Assembly (NCBI GenBank): GCA_947589545.1
Contig: CANQBA010000002.1
Location: forward strand, 42,874 to 106,873
Direction: 5' to 3'
Source of the DNA: an uncultured Oscillospiraceae bacterium
GTDB taxonomy: Bacteria > Bacillota > Clostridia > Oscillospirales > Oscillospiraceae
DNA: 64,000 nucleotides
Shown here: positions 1 to 6,817 of the stretch, piece by piece
How positions within the stretch are numbered: position 1 is the stretch's first letter
How the letters are laid out: every line of letters begins with the position of its first letter
Translations under genes and position numbers: made by a program
The notes under the pieces: generated by a model
Seen by the model: only the letters and a program-made list of their open reading frames with translations
Told to the model about the DNA's origin: nothing
Database searches by the model: none

Positions 1-981
1 TCCCCGCTCGATGGCTTCTACCAGATCGTCCATCTCCCGGCGCAGGAGGGGGGAGCGCTCCTCCACGGGAAGATCCCGGAACTCATGCTCGTACCAGTAG
101 ATGGGCTTCTGACTGCGGAAGGCCACCAGGCTCTTGATCATCATGGCGGACTCGTAGGACTGGGCGGCCTGCTCCATGTCCTGCACCCGGCGGCCCACAA
201 TGAAGCGGGTCTCCCGCCGGATGGAGACGCAAAGGTGCCGGTGGAGCTGCTGGATAAACTGGGCCTCGGTGAGGCCCTTCTCCTCCGCCATATAGTCGCA
301 GTACAGAAGCCCTCCGGCGTAGTAGAGCCGATCCTGGGCAAATTCCAGCACGCAATGGCCGGCGTCCTCCTGGAGGAACTGGCGGCAGTTCTGGTACACC
401 TGATCCCGCAGAACCGCCAGCTCCTCCGGCTCGCCGTCGTCGTCCGGCTCTCCGGCCAACTCGATCTCGATATACCGCACCCCCGGCGACAGGCGCATAT
501 GGGCGCGGATATACGAAAGATCCTGTTCCGTCGCCCTGCCGTAGAGCAGGGCGATGAGGCGGCGGGTCAGATACTCCTGCTCGTATTTCTGCTCCATGCG
601 GGCGTTCTCCGAGACGTTGCCGGAGCGGCGCAGGATGGCCAGCAGGTCGTCCCGCTCGATGGGCTTCAAAAGATAGTCCATGCACCCGTAGCGCAGGGCC
701 TGCTGGGCAAAGGCAAATTCCCCATAGCCGGAAAGGATAACGAAGCTGGCGTCGGAGATATTCTCCCGCTTCACCGTCTCCAGAAGCTCCAGACCCGTCA
801 TCACCGGCATCATCACATCGGCAATGACCAAGTCCACGCGGTTTTCCCGCAGATAGTCCAGCGCCTCCTGTCCGTTCTGGCACACGGCGGCGATCTCATA
901 GCCCTCTGCCTGCCAGTCGATCAATTTCTCCAGGCCCTGAGCGATGAACACCTCGTCGTCCACCAGAAGCACCTTTAACAT
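1..981 (-). CDS. AraC-type response regulator (YesN-like), partial
   Basis: The reading frame starts at ATG 981 behind a GGAAAGGAG ribosome binding site and is still open at base 1, so the C-terminus lies outside the window (327 codons visible). The N-terminus is a receiver domain: LLVDDE near residue 5, the phosphoacceptor Asp in LVIADVMMP near residue 54, and the conserved Lys in YLLKPIE near residue 105. In the YesN family the missing C-terminus is an AraC-type helix-turn-helix pair. The start lies one base after the stop of the upstream histidine kinase, so the two are co-translated and are probably cognate partners. Such pairs usually control carbohydrate or peptide uptake; the target cannot be read here. 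Confidence 0.88.
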   Translation of the reverse strand, partial: MLKVLLVDDEVFIAQGLEKLIDWQAEGYEIAAVCQNGQEALDYLRENRVDLVIADVMMPVMTGLELLETVKRENISDASFVILSGYGEFAFAQQALRYGCMDYLLKPIERDDLLAILRRSGNVSENARMEQKYEQEYLTRRLIALLYGRATEQDLSYIRAHMRLSPGVRYIEIELAGEPDDDGEPEELAVLRDQVYQNCRQFLQEDAGHCVLEFAQDRLYYAGGLLYCDYMAEEKGLTEAQFIQQLHRHLCVSIRRETRFIVGRRVQDMEQAAQSYESAMMIKSLVAFRSQKPIYWYEHEFRDLPVEERSPLLRREMDDLVEAIERG

Positions 982-982
982 A

Positions 983-2764
983 TCAAGCGCTCCTTTCCGT
1001 TTTATTCAGGGGGATGCGCACCGTAAACACGGTGCCGATGCCCTTCTCGCTCTCTAAGCTGAAGCTGGCCGTACCGTCGGTCATCATCTGGATACGCAGG
1101 CAGGCGTTGACCACGCCCACCCGGCCCGGTCCCCGGAGCATGTCGATGCTGGCGTTGCGCATCCGCTCCTCCAGGGCGTGGGCCTCGTCCTCCTCCATGC
1201 CCCCGCCGGTATCCTCCACCTCCACGCAAAGAAATTCCCCATCGGAATTCACCCGCACGAAGATCCAGCCGGGGCTTGTCTTGCTCTCGATGCCGTGGAC
1301 GCAGGCGTTCTCCACGAAGGTGGTGATGGTCAGCTTGGGCACCAGAATGGCCTCGCACTCCGGCTGGACCTCCACCCGGTAGTTGAGGCGATCCCCGAAC
1401 CGGTATTTTTGCAGCGCCAGATAGGCCTCCACGAATTCCAGCTCCCTTTTCACCGTGTCCGTGTCCGTGGACCAGTCCACGTTCTGGCGCTCCATGATGG
1501 CCAGCTTCTCCACCATGTCCGCCGTCTCCCGCTCGTCCTTCAAAATGCTGTGCATCCGGATACTCTCCAGGGCGTTGAACAGAAAATGGGGATTGATCTG
1601 GCTTTGCAGGGCCAGAAGCTCCGCGTTCTGACGGGCGATGTCCATCTCCTGCTCCCGCAAACGGTTGCGGTATACCTGGTCGATGAGGTCGTTCATCCGC
1701 AGGGCCATCCGGTTATAGTTGTCCATCAGGCCGCCGATCTCGTCCTTGCCGTTATCGCCGGGGATGGCGATCAGCTCCTCGCTGTCCACCTGGTTGAACA
1801 CCTCGCCCAGACGGAAGATGCGGCTGTTGATGGAGCGCTCGATGAGGTTGATGATGAGCTGGGGGGAGAAGATATTGAAAAGGAGCAGCAAAAGGACAAT
1901 GAGGGCGTTGTCCCGCAGAAAGGCCAGGACGGTGTTGGTGCGGCGCAGGACCCGGACGGTAAGCGGCAGACCGTACAGGTCGAAGCTCTCCTCCAGCCCC
2001 ACCTCCCGGCGCTTGGTGAAGGCGGTGTAGGCCTCTCTCTGGTTGTTGGGGCCGTCGCCGGAGATGATGACCCTGTCCCCGGTGCAGATATATACGGGGA
2101 AGTCGTACTTCATGTTAATGGTATCGGCCACAAGGGTGCTGTAATTGAGGTCGATCTTCACGAACATGTCCGTCCCCTTTTCCTTGGAGAACCCGCCCAG
2201 ATCCCGGATGAAGGAGATCATTCTCCCACTCTCCGGGGAGTCATACACGATGAGCAGGGGATCCAGGGGACTTTCCGCGTAACGCCGGAACCACTCCTCC
2301 TCCCGCACGTCGGAGACCTTCATGAAGCCGCTCCCGTTGACAAGGCCCTCGTTGTCGGCGTAGATGGTCACCACGCTGTTGTCGATCTGGGAGATGCCTC
2401 TGAGCACCGATTGGTGGGTGATCCGCTGGTACGCATTGTAATACTCCGCGGGGTTTTCAAATTCCGTCTCCAGAAACTCCCTTACCGATGTATCCAGATA
2501 GATGGTCCTGGCAATCACCGACGGCGTCTCGGTGAAGCTGGTGACGCTGTATTGTACGGCGCTGGCCACGTCCGCCATCTCCCGCGCCTGCTCGGAGCGC
2601 TCCGCCCGTATGAGGCTCACCAATATCACCGCGTCCGTTAGGATAATGGGGCCCAGAATGCAGAAATAGTAGAGAACTCTGAGCTTTTTCCGCAGGCTCA
2701 GATCGTTGAGCCGCCGCCCCACCCGCTCCACAAGGCCGCCGCCCAGCTTTTTCAGACGCTTCAC
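983..2764 (-). CDS. Sensor histidine kinase (YesM/LytS-type)
   Basis: A 593-residue membrane histidine kinase starting at GTG 2764 with GGGAGG upstream. One membrane segment lies near residues 29-52, followed by an extracytoplasmic sensor region of about 230 residues, a second membrane segment near 285-310, a HAMP linker, the His_kinase motif QINPHFLFNAL with the phosphorylated His near residue 400, and a C-terminal ATPase domain (VENACVHGI N-box, DTGGGM G-box). This order is typical of kinases paired with AraC-type regulators, and the regulator follows one base downstream. The divergent neighbour is YesL-like, matching the yesLMN arrangement of Bacillus. The ligand is not predictable from sequence alone. 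Confidence 0.92.
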   Translation of the reverse strand: MKRLKKLGGGLVERVGRRLNDLSLRKKLRVLYYFCILGPIILTDAVILVSLIRAERSEQAREMADVASAVQYSVTSFTETPSVIARTIYLDTSVREFLETEFENPAEYYNAYQRITHQSVLRGISQIDNSVVTIYADNEGLVNGSGFMKVSDVREEEWFRRYAESPLDPLLIVYDSPESGRMISFIRDLGGFSKEKGTDMFVKIDLNYSTLVADTINMKYDFPVYICTGDRVIISGDGPNNQREAYTAFTKRREVGLEESFDLYGLPLTVRVLRRTNTVLAFLRDNALIVLLLLLFNIFSPQLIINLIERSINSRIFRLGEVFNQVDSEELIAIPGDNGKDEIGGLMDNYNRMALRMNDLIDQVYRNRLREQEMDIARQNAELLALQSQINPHFLFNALESIRMHSILKDERETADMVEKLAIMERQNVDWSTDTDTVKRELEFVEAYLALQKYRFGDRLNYRVEVQPECEAILVPKLTITTFVENACVHGIESKTSPGWIFVRVNSDGEFLCVEVEDTGGGMEEDEAHALEERMRNASIDMLRGPGRVGVVNACLRIQMMTDGTASFSLESEKGIGTVFTVRIPLNKTERSA

Positions 2765-2824
2765 GTCCCCGCCTCCCTTATGCCAAAACTGAAAATCATA
2801 GGGGTAAGTCCTGTAATTTGTCCC

Positions 2825-2853
2825 TTGCCAAATCCGCGATGGGCCATTACTAT
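2825..2853 (+). promoter_or_regulatory. Possible promoter of the YesL-like gene
   Basis: TTGCCA (2825-2830), a 17-base spacer and TACTAT (2848-2853) point toward the 2931 gene. The -10 is imperfect, so this is weaker than the divergent kinase promoter it overlaps. Confidence 0.35.
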
Positions 2854-2860
2854 TTAACTA

Positions 2861-2889
2861 AATATAATATAGTTTTTATCCCGTGTCAA
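2861..2889 (-). promoter_or_regulatory. Promoter of the histidine kinase operon
   Basis: Reading on the minus strand, TTGACA (2884-2889) is followed after 17 bases by TATATT (2861-2866). It lies about 100 bases upstream of the kinase start. Confidence 0.65.
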
Positions 2890-2930
2890 CACATTTTTCA
2901 ATAAAGTGACGAAAACAGGGGGTCTAATAA

Positions 2931-3593
2931 GTGCGCAGTTTGTTCAGTATAGACAGTCCTCTGATGCGCTTTCTGGGCAGAGTGGGAGATTTGATGATCC
3001 TGAATATCCTCTTTCTTGTTACAAGCATCCCAATCATCACCGTGGGTGCTTCGCTGACCGCCCTGCACTACGCCGTCTATAAAATGGTCTGCGGCAGCGA
3101 CACCTCGGCGGCGCGGGACTATTTTCATTCCTTCCGGCAAAATTTCCGGCAGGCCACGGCGCTATGGCTTTTGCTGATGCTCTTCGGGTTCCTCCTATGG
3201 TACGATCTGCGCTCGGTGTGGGGGCAGACCGGTCTTATCCAGACGGCGGTGAAGCTCATGAGCCTGGTGGCCTGCGCGGCGATGGCGATGCTCCTGCTCT
3301 ATGTGTTCGCCGTGCTGGCCCGGTTCGACAACACCGTTCGGGGTACTCTGAAAAACGCCGTAGGCCTGGCGCTCCGGCATCCGGGCAGGACGGTCTCCAT
3401 GTTTATGCTCCCCTTCGCCTGCGGCGTTCTGACCTTTTACACCTACAGCACTATCCGCTGGGGCCTGCTGGCCTGGCTGTTGATTGGCTTTGCCGCCATC
3501 GCCTATTTCAATTCCTTCCCCCTGCGGAAAACCTTTGACGAGGCGGTGGAGCTGAGCGGGGGGATCGATGTCGGGGAGGAGCCAGAGCTATAG
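2931..3593 (+). CDS. YesL-family (DUF624) membrane protein
   Basis: A 220-residue integral membrane protein starting at GTG 2931 with GGGGG upstream. The N-terminal pattern (FLGRVGDLMILNILFLV, then SIPIITVGAS and TALHYAVYKM) is characteristic of the YesL/DUF624 family. Four to five hydrophobic segments are visible (about residues 17-40, 75-93, 103-128, 145-165 and 170-190). YesL proteins sit beside YesM/YesN two-component genes and carbohydrate transporters; their biochemical role is unknown. Here the gene is divergent from such a kinase, which supports a functional link. The stop is at 3593, directly before the tRNA-like remnant that opens the accessory island. Confidence 0.82.
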   Translation: MRSLFSIDSPLMRFLGRVGDLMILNILFLVTSIPIITVGASLTALHYAVYKMVCGSDTSAARDYFHSFRQNFRQATALWLLLMLFGFLLWYDLRSVWGQTGLIQTAVKLMSLVACAAMAMLLLYVFAVLARFDNTVRGTLKNAVGLALRHPGRTVSMFMLPFACGVLTFYTYSTIRWGLLAWLLIGFAAIAYFNSFPLRKTFDEAVELSGGIDVGEEPEL

Positions 3594-3634
3594 CTGACGG
3601 GAGTTGAACCCGCTTACAAAGCTCCCTTTTCTCC
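3594..3634 (-). other. tRNA 3'-end-like remnant (possible attachment site)
   Basis: On the minus strand the sequence resembles a T-arm (GCGGG, TTCAACT loop, CCCGT) followed by an acceptor-like CAGCT, preceded by a CTTTGTAAG segment like a UGU anticodon loop. There is no variable loop between them and no recognisable 5' half, so it is not a functional tRNA. Integrative elements often leave such 3' fragments at their ends. The inference of a tRNA-Thr origin is weak. Confidence 0.25.
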
Positions 3635-3761
3635 GGCGTTGGACGCCCATCTGCTCAACAGAGCATGTGTTTCCGTGGCAACACACAATACCGCAGAGAG
3701 GGTGGAAAGTCGAGAAGAAGTTGTTGGGCAGAAGGGAGAAAAACATTTGTGCGTGCACTAT

Positions 3762-3803
3762 GAATTTGTGTCATCACTGGTGACACAAATTCGGATTCCG
3801 AAT
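3762..3803. repeat. Two overlapping perfect inverted repeats
   Basis: Bases 3762-3773 and 3781-3792 are perfect 12-bp inverted arms (GAATTTGTGTCA and its complement) around a 7-base loop. The second arm runs into another inverted repeat, ATTCGGA (3789-3795) and TCCGAAT (3797-3803). Neither is followed by a T tract, so they are not simple terminators. They may be protein binding sites or element-end structures. The rest of 3594-3985 holds no gene I can support. Confidence 0.6.
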
Positions 3804-3985
3804 AACTGCCAACGGTGGTGGGCTGACCCACTCAGACACGAGGAACCCGTTTTGCGTACACTTTTCCAGACCCACACTTTGACCCACACGGGAAAATCAC
3901 GGGGTGGAAGCGGTGGATTTAACAGCACTCTCGATCTCGTCCTTTTGGACCAAAAAGGGCCGAAAAACGTTGGGGCGCAAGGGAT

Positions 3986-4324
3986 TTAAGGGGCCGAGCC
4001 ACTTGGCGAGGAGGAGATCCGCTCTTTCAGGATCTCCGGTGAAATATAGAGATACAAAAAGACGTCGTATAGTTTCCCGTCGTCTTCGGTAAACGCGATC
4101 TCATTGCCAAAGGAATAGTGGCCGTCCATGATAAAGTCATCTTCACGCGACAGCCTTCCGGCCAGCTCCTGACGAACGCGCGCCCGCCCCTCGGGCGCAA
4201 GTGAATCAAACTCGGGGGAGACAGCTCGGAGCAGCGCGCTCCCTTCAAAAACCCGCATAAAATCCACCTGTTTCAGCAGGTGGGTTTTCCCCGACGCCGG
4301 CATTCCGTAAAGGCCCATCTTCAT
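3986..4324 (-). CDS. Small P-loop NTPase, probably truncated
   Basis: A 112-residue protein beginning MKMGLYGMPASGKT, a Walker A motif at residues 7-14. Small kinase-like P-loop proteins of this type are normally nearer 180-200 residues; this one ends in a low-complexity tail (ISSSPSGSAP) just after YLYISPEILKER, where an adenylate-kinase-like protein would continue its lid and final helices. The C-terminal third therefore seems lost at the island edge. The ATG overlaps the stop of the radical SAM gene (ATGA), so the two are translationally coupled. The substrate is unknown; it could be a nucleotide or sugar kinase, or an ATP-dependent accessory factor for the neighbouring enzyme. Confidence 0.6.
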   Translation of the reverse strand: MKMGLYGMPASGKTHLLKQVDFMRVFEGSALLRAVSPEFDSLAPEGRARVRQELAGRLSREDDFIMDGHYSFGNEIAFTEDDGKLYDVFLYLYISPEILKERISSSPSGSAP

Positions 4325-5130
4325 AGTGACTCCTTATAACAGCGGTTTCGATCAAAATCGAGGGATATTTTCTCCAGGTCAAAGAGGGATATGCCGCTGT
4401 CGGCTATCGGCGGGCAATCAATACAATTCCCGCAGTAGTACACAGATCCGTTGGCAAAAAAGAAATTGTTGATCCCCGCGCCGCATTGGCCCCCATACAT
4501 CGTGCAGTCATTGCCGCCACGGCGGATATCGAGCCGCTTCTCGGCAAGCTTTAAGAACCGGCGGTATTCATCAAGTCCGATTCCATGCCTTCCGATCATC
4601 CGGGAAAACGTGATCCTTGTACCGAACTTTTCGAAGAAGTCTATCACCGGTTCGGGGGTGGCCAGGGTCTCTTTACCTACTGTCGCGTTGAAGGTAGGGT
4701 AATGCCCTGTGACGGATTTATTCCATTCCACACCACGCATGGCTCGGTCAAAGGAGTGTTCGCGGTACAGATCGTGTAACTGTTTCGGCCCATCGATGGA
4801 AAAACCGACATTGACGCGGTGATTCTCAAGAAAGAGCAGCTCGCTTTCCGGGAGCAGGATCGTTCCGTTTGTGATCGTGTATGTTGAGATATGCGGATCG
4901 TCCTCAAGGTAAGCGATAAAGCTTTTGAGCTTTGGCCAATCAAGAAAGGGTTCACCGTTACCGACAAACCCGATCTTAAACCGGCCCTCACCGCGCAAAT
5001 ACATTTTTACATGATCCAGTATGGCGAAAACATCCATGGGAGCGTCGACGATCCTGGTTTTCTCATGGAAGTGGCAGTATTTACACGATAAATTGCACCT
5101 GTTGTTTATGGAAATGCAAATTCGGTCAAT
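4321..5130 (-). CDS. Radical SAM protein, probable ATT start
   Basis: The first ATG in this frame (5037) would miss the catalytic core. Reading upstream, the frame stays open through RCNLSCKYCHF (about residues 11-21), the CxxxCxxC motif that binds the 4Fe-4S cluster and S-adenosylmethionine. No ATG, GTG or TTG lies in frame before it. The best start is ATT at 5130, overlapping the TGA of the upstream gene (ATTGA) and giving about 269 residues (DRICISINNRC after the start). The body shows GNGEPFLDW, ITNGT and a later cysteine set (CTMYGGQC, YYCGNCIDC) that may bind a second cluster, as in SPASM-like proteins. It is the middle gene of the coupled operon. The substrate is unknown. Confidence 0.75.
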   Translation of the reverse strand: MDRICISINNRCNLSCKYCHFHEKTRIVDAPMDVFAILDHVKMYLRGEGRFKIGFVGNGEPFLDWPKLKSFIAYLEDDPHISTYTITNGTILLPESELLFLENHRVNVGFSIDGPKQLHDLYREHSFDRAMRGVEWNKSVTGHYPTFNATVGKETLATPEPVIDFFEKFGTRITFSRMIGRHGIGLDEYRRFLKLAEKRLDIRRGGNDCTMYGGQCGAGINNFFFANGSVYYCGNCIDCPPIADSGISLFDLEKISLDFDRNRCYKESL

Positions 5131-6547
5131 CGTCTTCCGTCGCCTCCGGCGGACGATCCCACCAGTCCTGGGCCGTCCTGTTATTTCTGTCGCGTATAAG
5201 GGCGTCCGCTTTCATTTCGTCTCTCAGGAACCGGTAAATGGCCTCATAGCGGTCACAAGGCTTTCCGTCGTTCCTGCGATTCCAGCGCTGAACCGCGCAT
5301 TTCATCAGCGCGGTGTATCCATTGCAATCCTGGGCGTTTATTGAGATCCCCGGAAGACCGCAAAGCTTTTTGACGTATTCTTCCCTGCCCAGGAAACATG
5401 CGATCATCAAAGGCGTGTTCCCCTCGTTGATCTCGCTCACACGCTTGTCCCTGCGTTGTGTCTCGTCTACGGAGCATTTGTTGTAATCCGCGCCATGATC
5501 GAGAAGCATACAAAACTCGGTGAAGTCCGGATCGTGACGTTCAATACAGTGTTCCAAGGGCGTGTGGCAATACTGATGTGAGTCCGTCTTATTGGGATCG
5601 GCTCCGTGCTCCAAGAGGAAAAGTATCTTACGCTGAATAAGCGCCTCGGGGATATACCGTCCTCCCCGTTCCTCGACCTTTTCCGGCAAGTTGCAATTTA
5701 TGCAACTGATCAACAGCGTCATTCCGTCGGGCAAAAAGGCGTCCAGATCCATTTCCTTCGCGGCAAGGGTATACCGCTCCAGGTGGTCAAATTCCTTGTC
5801 GAAATCAAGAAGCAGCTGATAATCGCCGCTGCTCCTTGCGTTTCGTTTCGCCATGTAGTCGTCAAGGTAAACCGCGTTGACCGTATCGTCAACAAGATGG
5901 GCAAAGTCCTTGTCAACGTGGATAATTTCTACGATTCTGGAGGTCTGCCTCCGGATGTCTTTAGCCAGCTCTACGATCCTTTGGTCCTTCTCGGAGATCC
6001 CCATATTCCCGTCCACATTGTAATGCCTGGTGCTTTTCCGCTGGACCCGCCCTTTATACGTTACCTCATACTCCTCGATCATGCTCATGACCTGCGAGGC
6101 GATCTTCTTATTCCGCCGGTTCTGGGGCCTGGAGCCGCGATCCAGCCTTTTGCCCTTGAAGCCGCTCAATTCAAGGCTCACAACATCAGGGATGATAACA
6201 CGGTCGTAGGATTCCAAAAGCGGGTTTATCAGGCGCATATTTCGGAGCAGCGCGGAGGTGTCCGGGATCGCAATGGCCACCTTCTGAGCCAGGGCGCCCC
6301 TGGGGACGCCAAGTCCCTTCTCAATATACGCGATCGTTTCCGGGGTCGGGGTCATTTTGCCGCTTTCATAGCGCAGGATATTATATCTCGTCGTGAACGC
6401 GGCTTTCGCAAGGTCGTCCTGGGTCATACCCTTTTCTTTCCGCAGACGTTTGATATTCATCCCTATCGTTTCGTTTTCGATGCCGTTCCCCACCGCCAAA
6501 TCCCCGCTTTCAATAGAATTGGCCCCTGTATCCCGGGCGTTTTTCAT
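5126..6547 (-). CDS. XRE HTH - PIN nuclease-like - ankyrin repeat fusion
   Basis: A protein of up to 473 residues with three parts. Residues about 30-85 are an XRE-type helix-turn-helix (IKRLRKEKGMTQDDLAKAAF, RYESGKMTP). Residues about 90-235 look like a PIN ribonuclease domain: acidic positions in IPDTSALL, VVSLEL, SEKDQRIVELA and HVDKDF match the usual D/E/D/D set. Residues about 265-473 hold ankyrin-type repeats (LLEHGADPNKTD, LLDHGADYNK, GNTPLMIACFLGREEYVKKL, GYTALMKCA). The listed ATG lies inside a TATAAT box, so translation probably begins lower down, at GTG 6493 (behind GCGGGG) or ATG 6460. The gene heads an operon with the radical SAM protein and P-loop NTPase. Base composition is less GC-rich than the flanks, consistent with transfer. 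Confidence 0.8.
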   Translation of the reverse strand: MKNARDTGANSIESGDLAVGNGIENETIGMNIKRLRKEKGMTQDDLAKAAFTTRYNILRYESGKMTPTPETIAYIEKGLGVPRGALAQKVAIAIPDTSALLRNMRLINPLLESYDRVIIPDVVSLELSGFKGKRLDRGSRPQNRRNKKIASQVMSMIEEYEVTYKGRVQRKSTRHYNVDGNMGISEKDQRIVELAKDIRRQTSRIVEIIHVDKDFAHLVDDTVNAVYLDDYMAKRNARSSGDYQLLLDFDKEFDHLERYTLAAKEMDLDAFLPDGMTLLISCINCNLPEKVEERGGRYIPEALIQRKILFLLEHGADPNKTDSHQYCHTPLEHCIERHDPDFTEFCMLLDHGADYNKCSVDETQRRDKRVSEINEGNTPLMIACFLGREEYVKKLCGLPGISINAQDCNGYTALMKCAVQRWNRRNDGKPCDRYEAIYRFLRDEMKADALIRDRNNRTAQDWWDRPPEATEDD

Positions 6548-6573
6548 TATACATCATTCAAACTGTGCATACA
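6546..6573 (-). promoter_or_regulatory. Promoter of the XRE-PIN-ankyrin operon
   Basis: On the minus strand TTGTAT is followed after 17 bases by TATAAT, whose last bases overlap the first ATG of the long frame. Transcription would start around 6540, downstream of that ATG. A TGTGCATA motif (6564-6571) overlaps the -35 region. Confidence 0.55.
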
Positions 6574-6648
6574 ATGCCAGGCCGAAATATGCACATTTTT
6601 GCGGACAATATCACAATTCAGGCGAATATTTTGGGATCGAAATGCACA
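6564..6648. promoter_or_regulatory. Repeated TGCACA motifs, possible operator
   Basis: TGTGCATA (6564-6571) and TATGCACA (6589-6596) form an inverted pair, and AATGCACA recurs at 6641-6648, followed as in the second copy by an ATTT-GCG run. They surround the operon promoter and may be sites for the operon's own XRE domain. Confidence 0.4.
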
Positions 6649-6700
6649 TTTGCGCCTGCGATCAACCGGCAGGCGGGGACAGGTATTCTTGCCGAAAATA

Positions 6701-6761
6701 ATATGCTCCCCCTGCAGCAGACAATGAAAAGGAAAAGACTGTCGAGACAGGGGGAGCATAT
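6701..6761. repeat. 14-bp perfect inverted repeat, long hairpin
   Basis: ATATGCTCCCCCTG (6701-6714) is exactly complementary to 6748-6761, with 33 bases between and an inner GACA/TGTC pair. On the minus strand it is followed by TATTATTTTC, so it may terminate the 6818-8662 gene; it could equally be an element end. Confidence 0.6.
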
Positions 6762-6817
6762 AAAGAGGCCGGGAGATTTTTACTGTCAAAAGGGTCAGGC
6801 GTCCTCAAGCGGCGGTA

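Noticed and set aside
3639..3989. Open frame of 116 codons on the plus strand
   Set aside because: It covers the palindromes, lacks a ribosome binding site, runs antisense into the truncated NTPase and has no recognisable domain.
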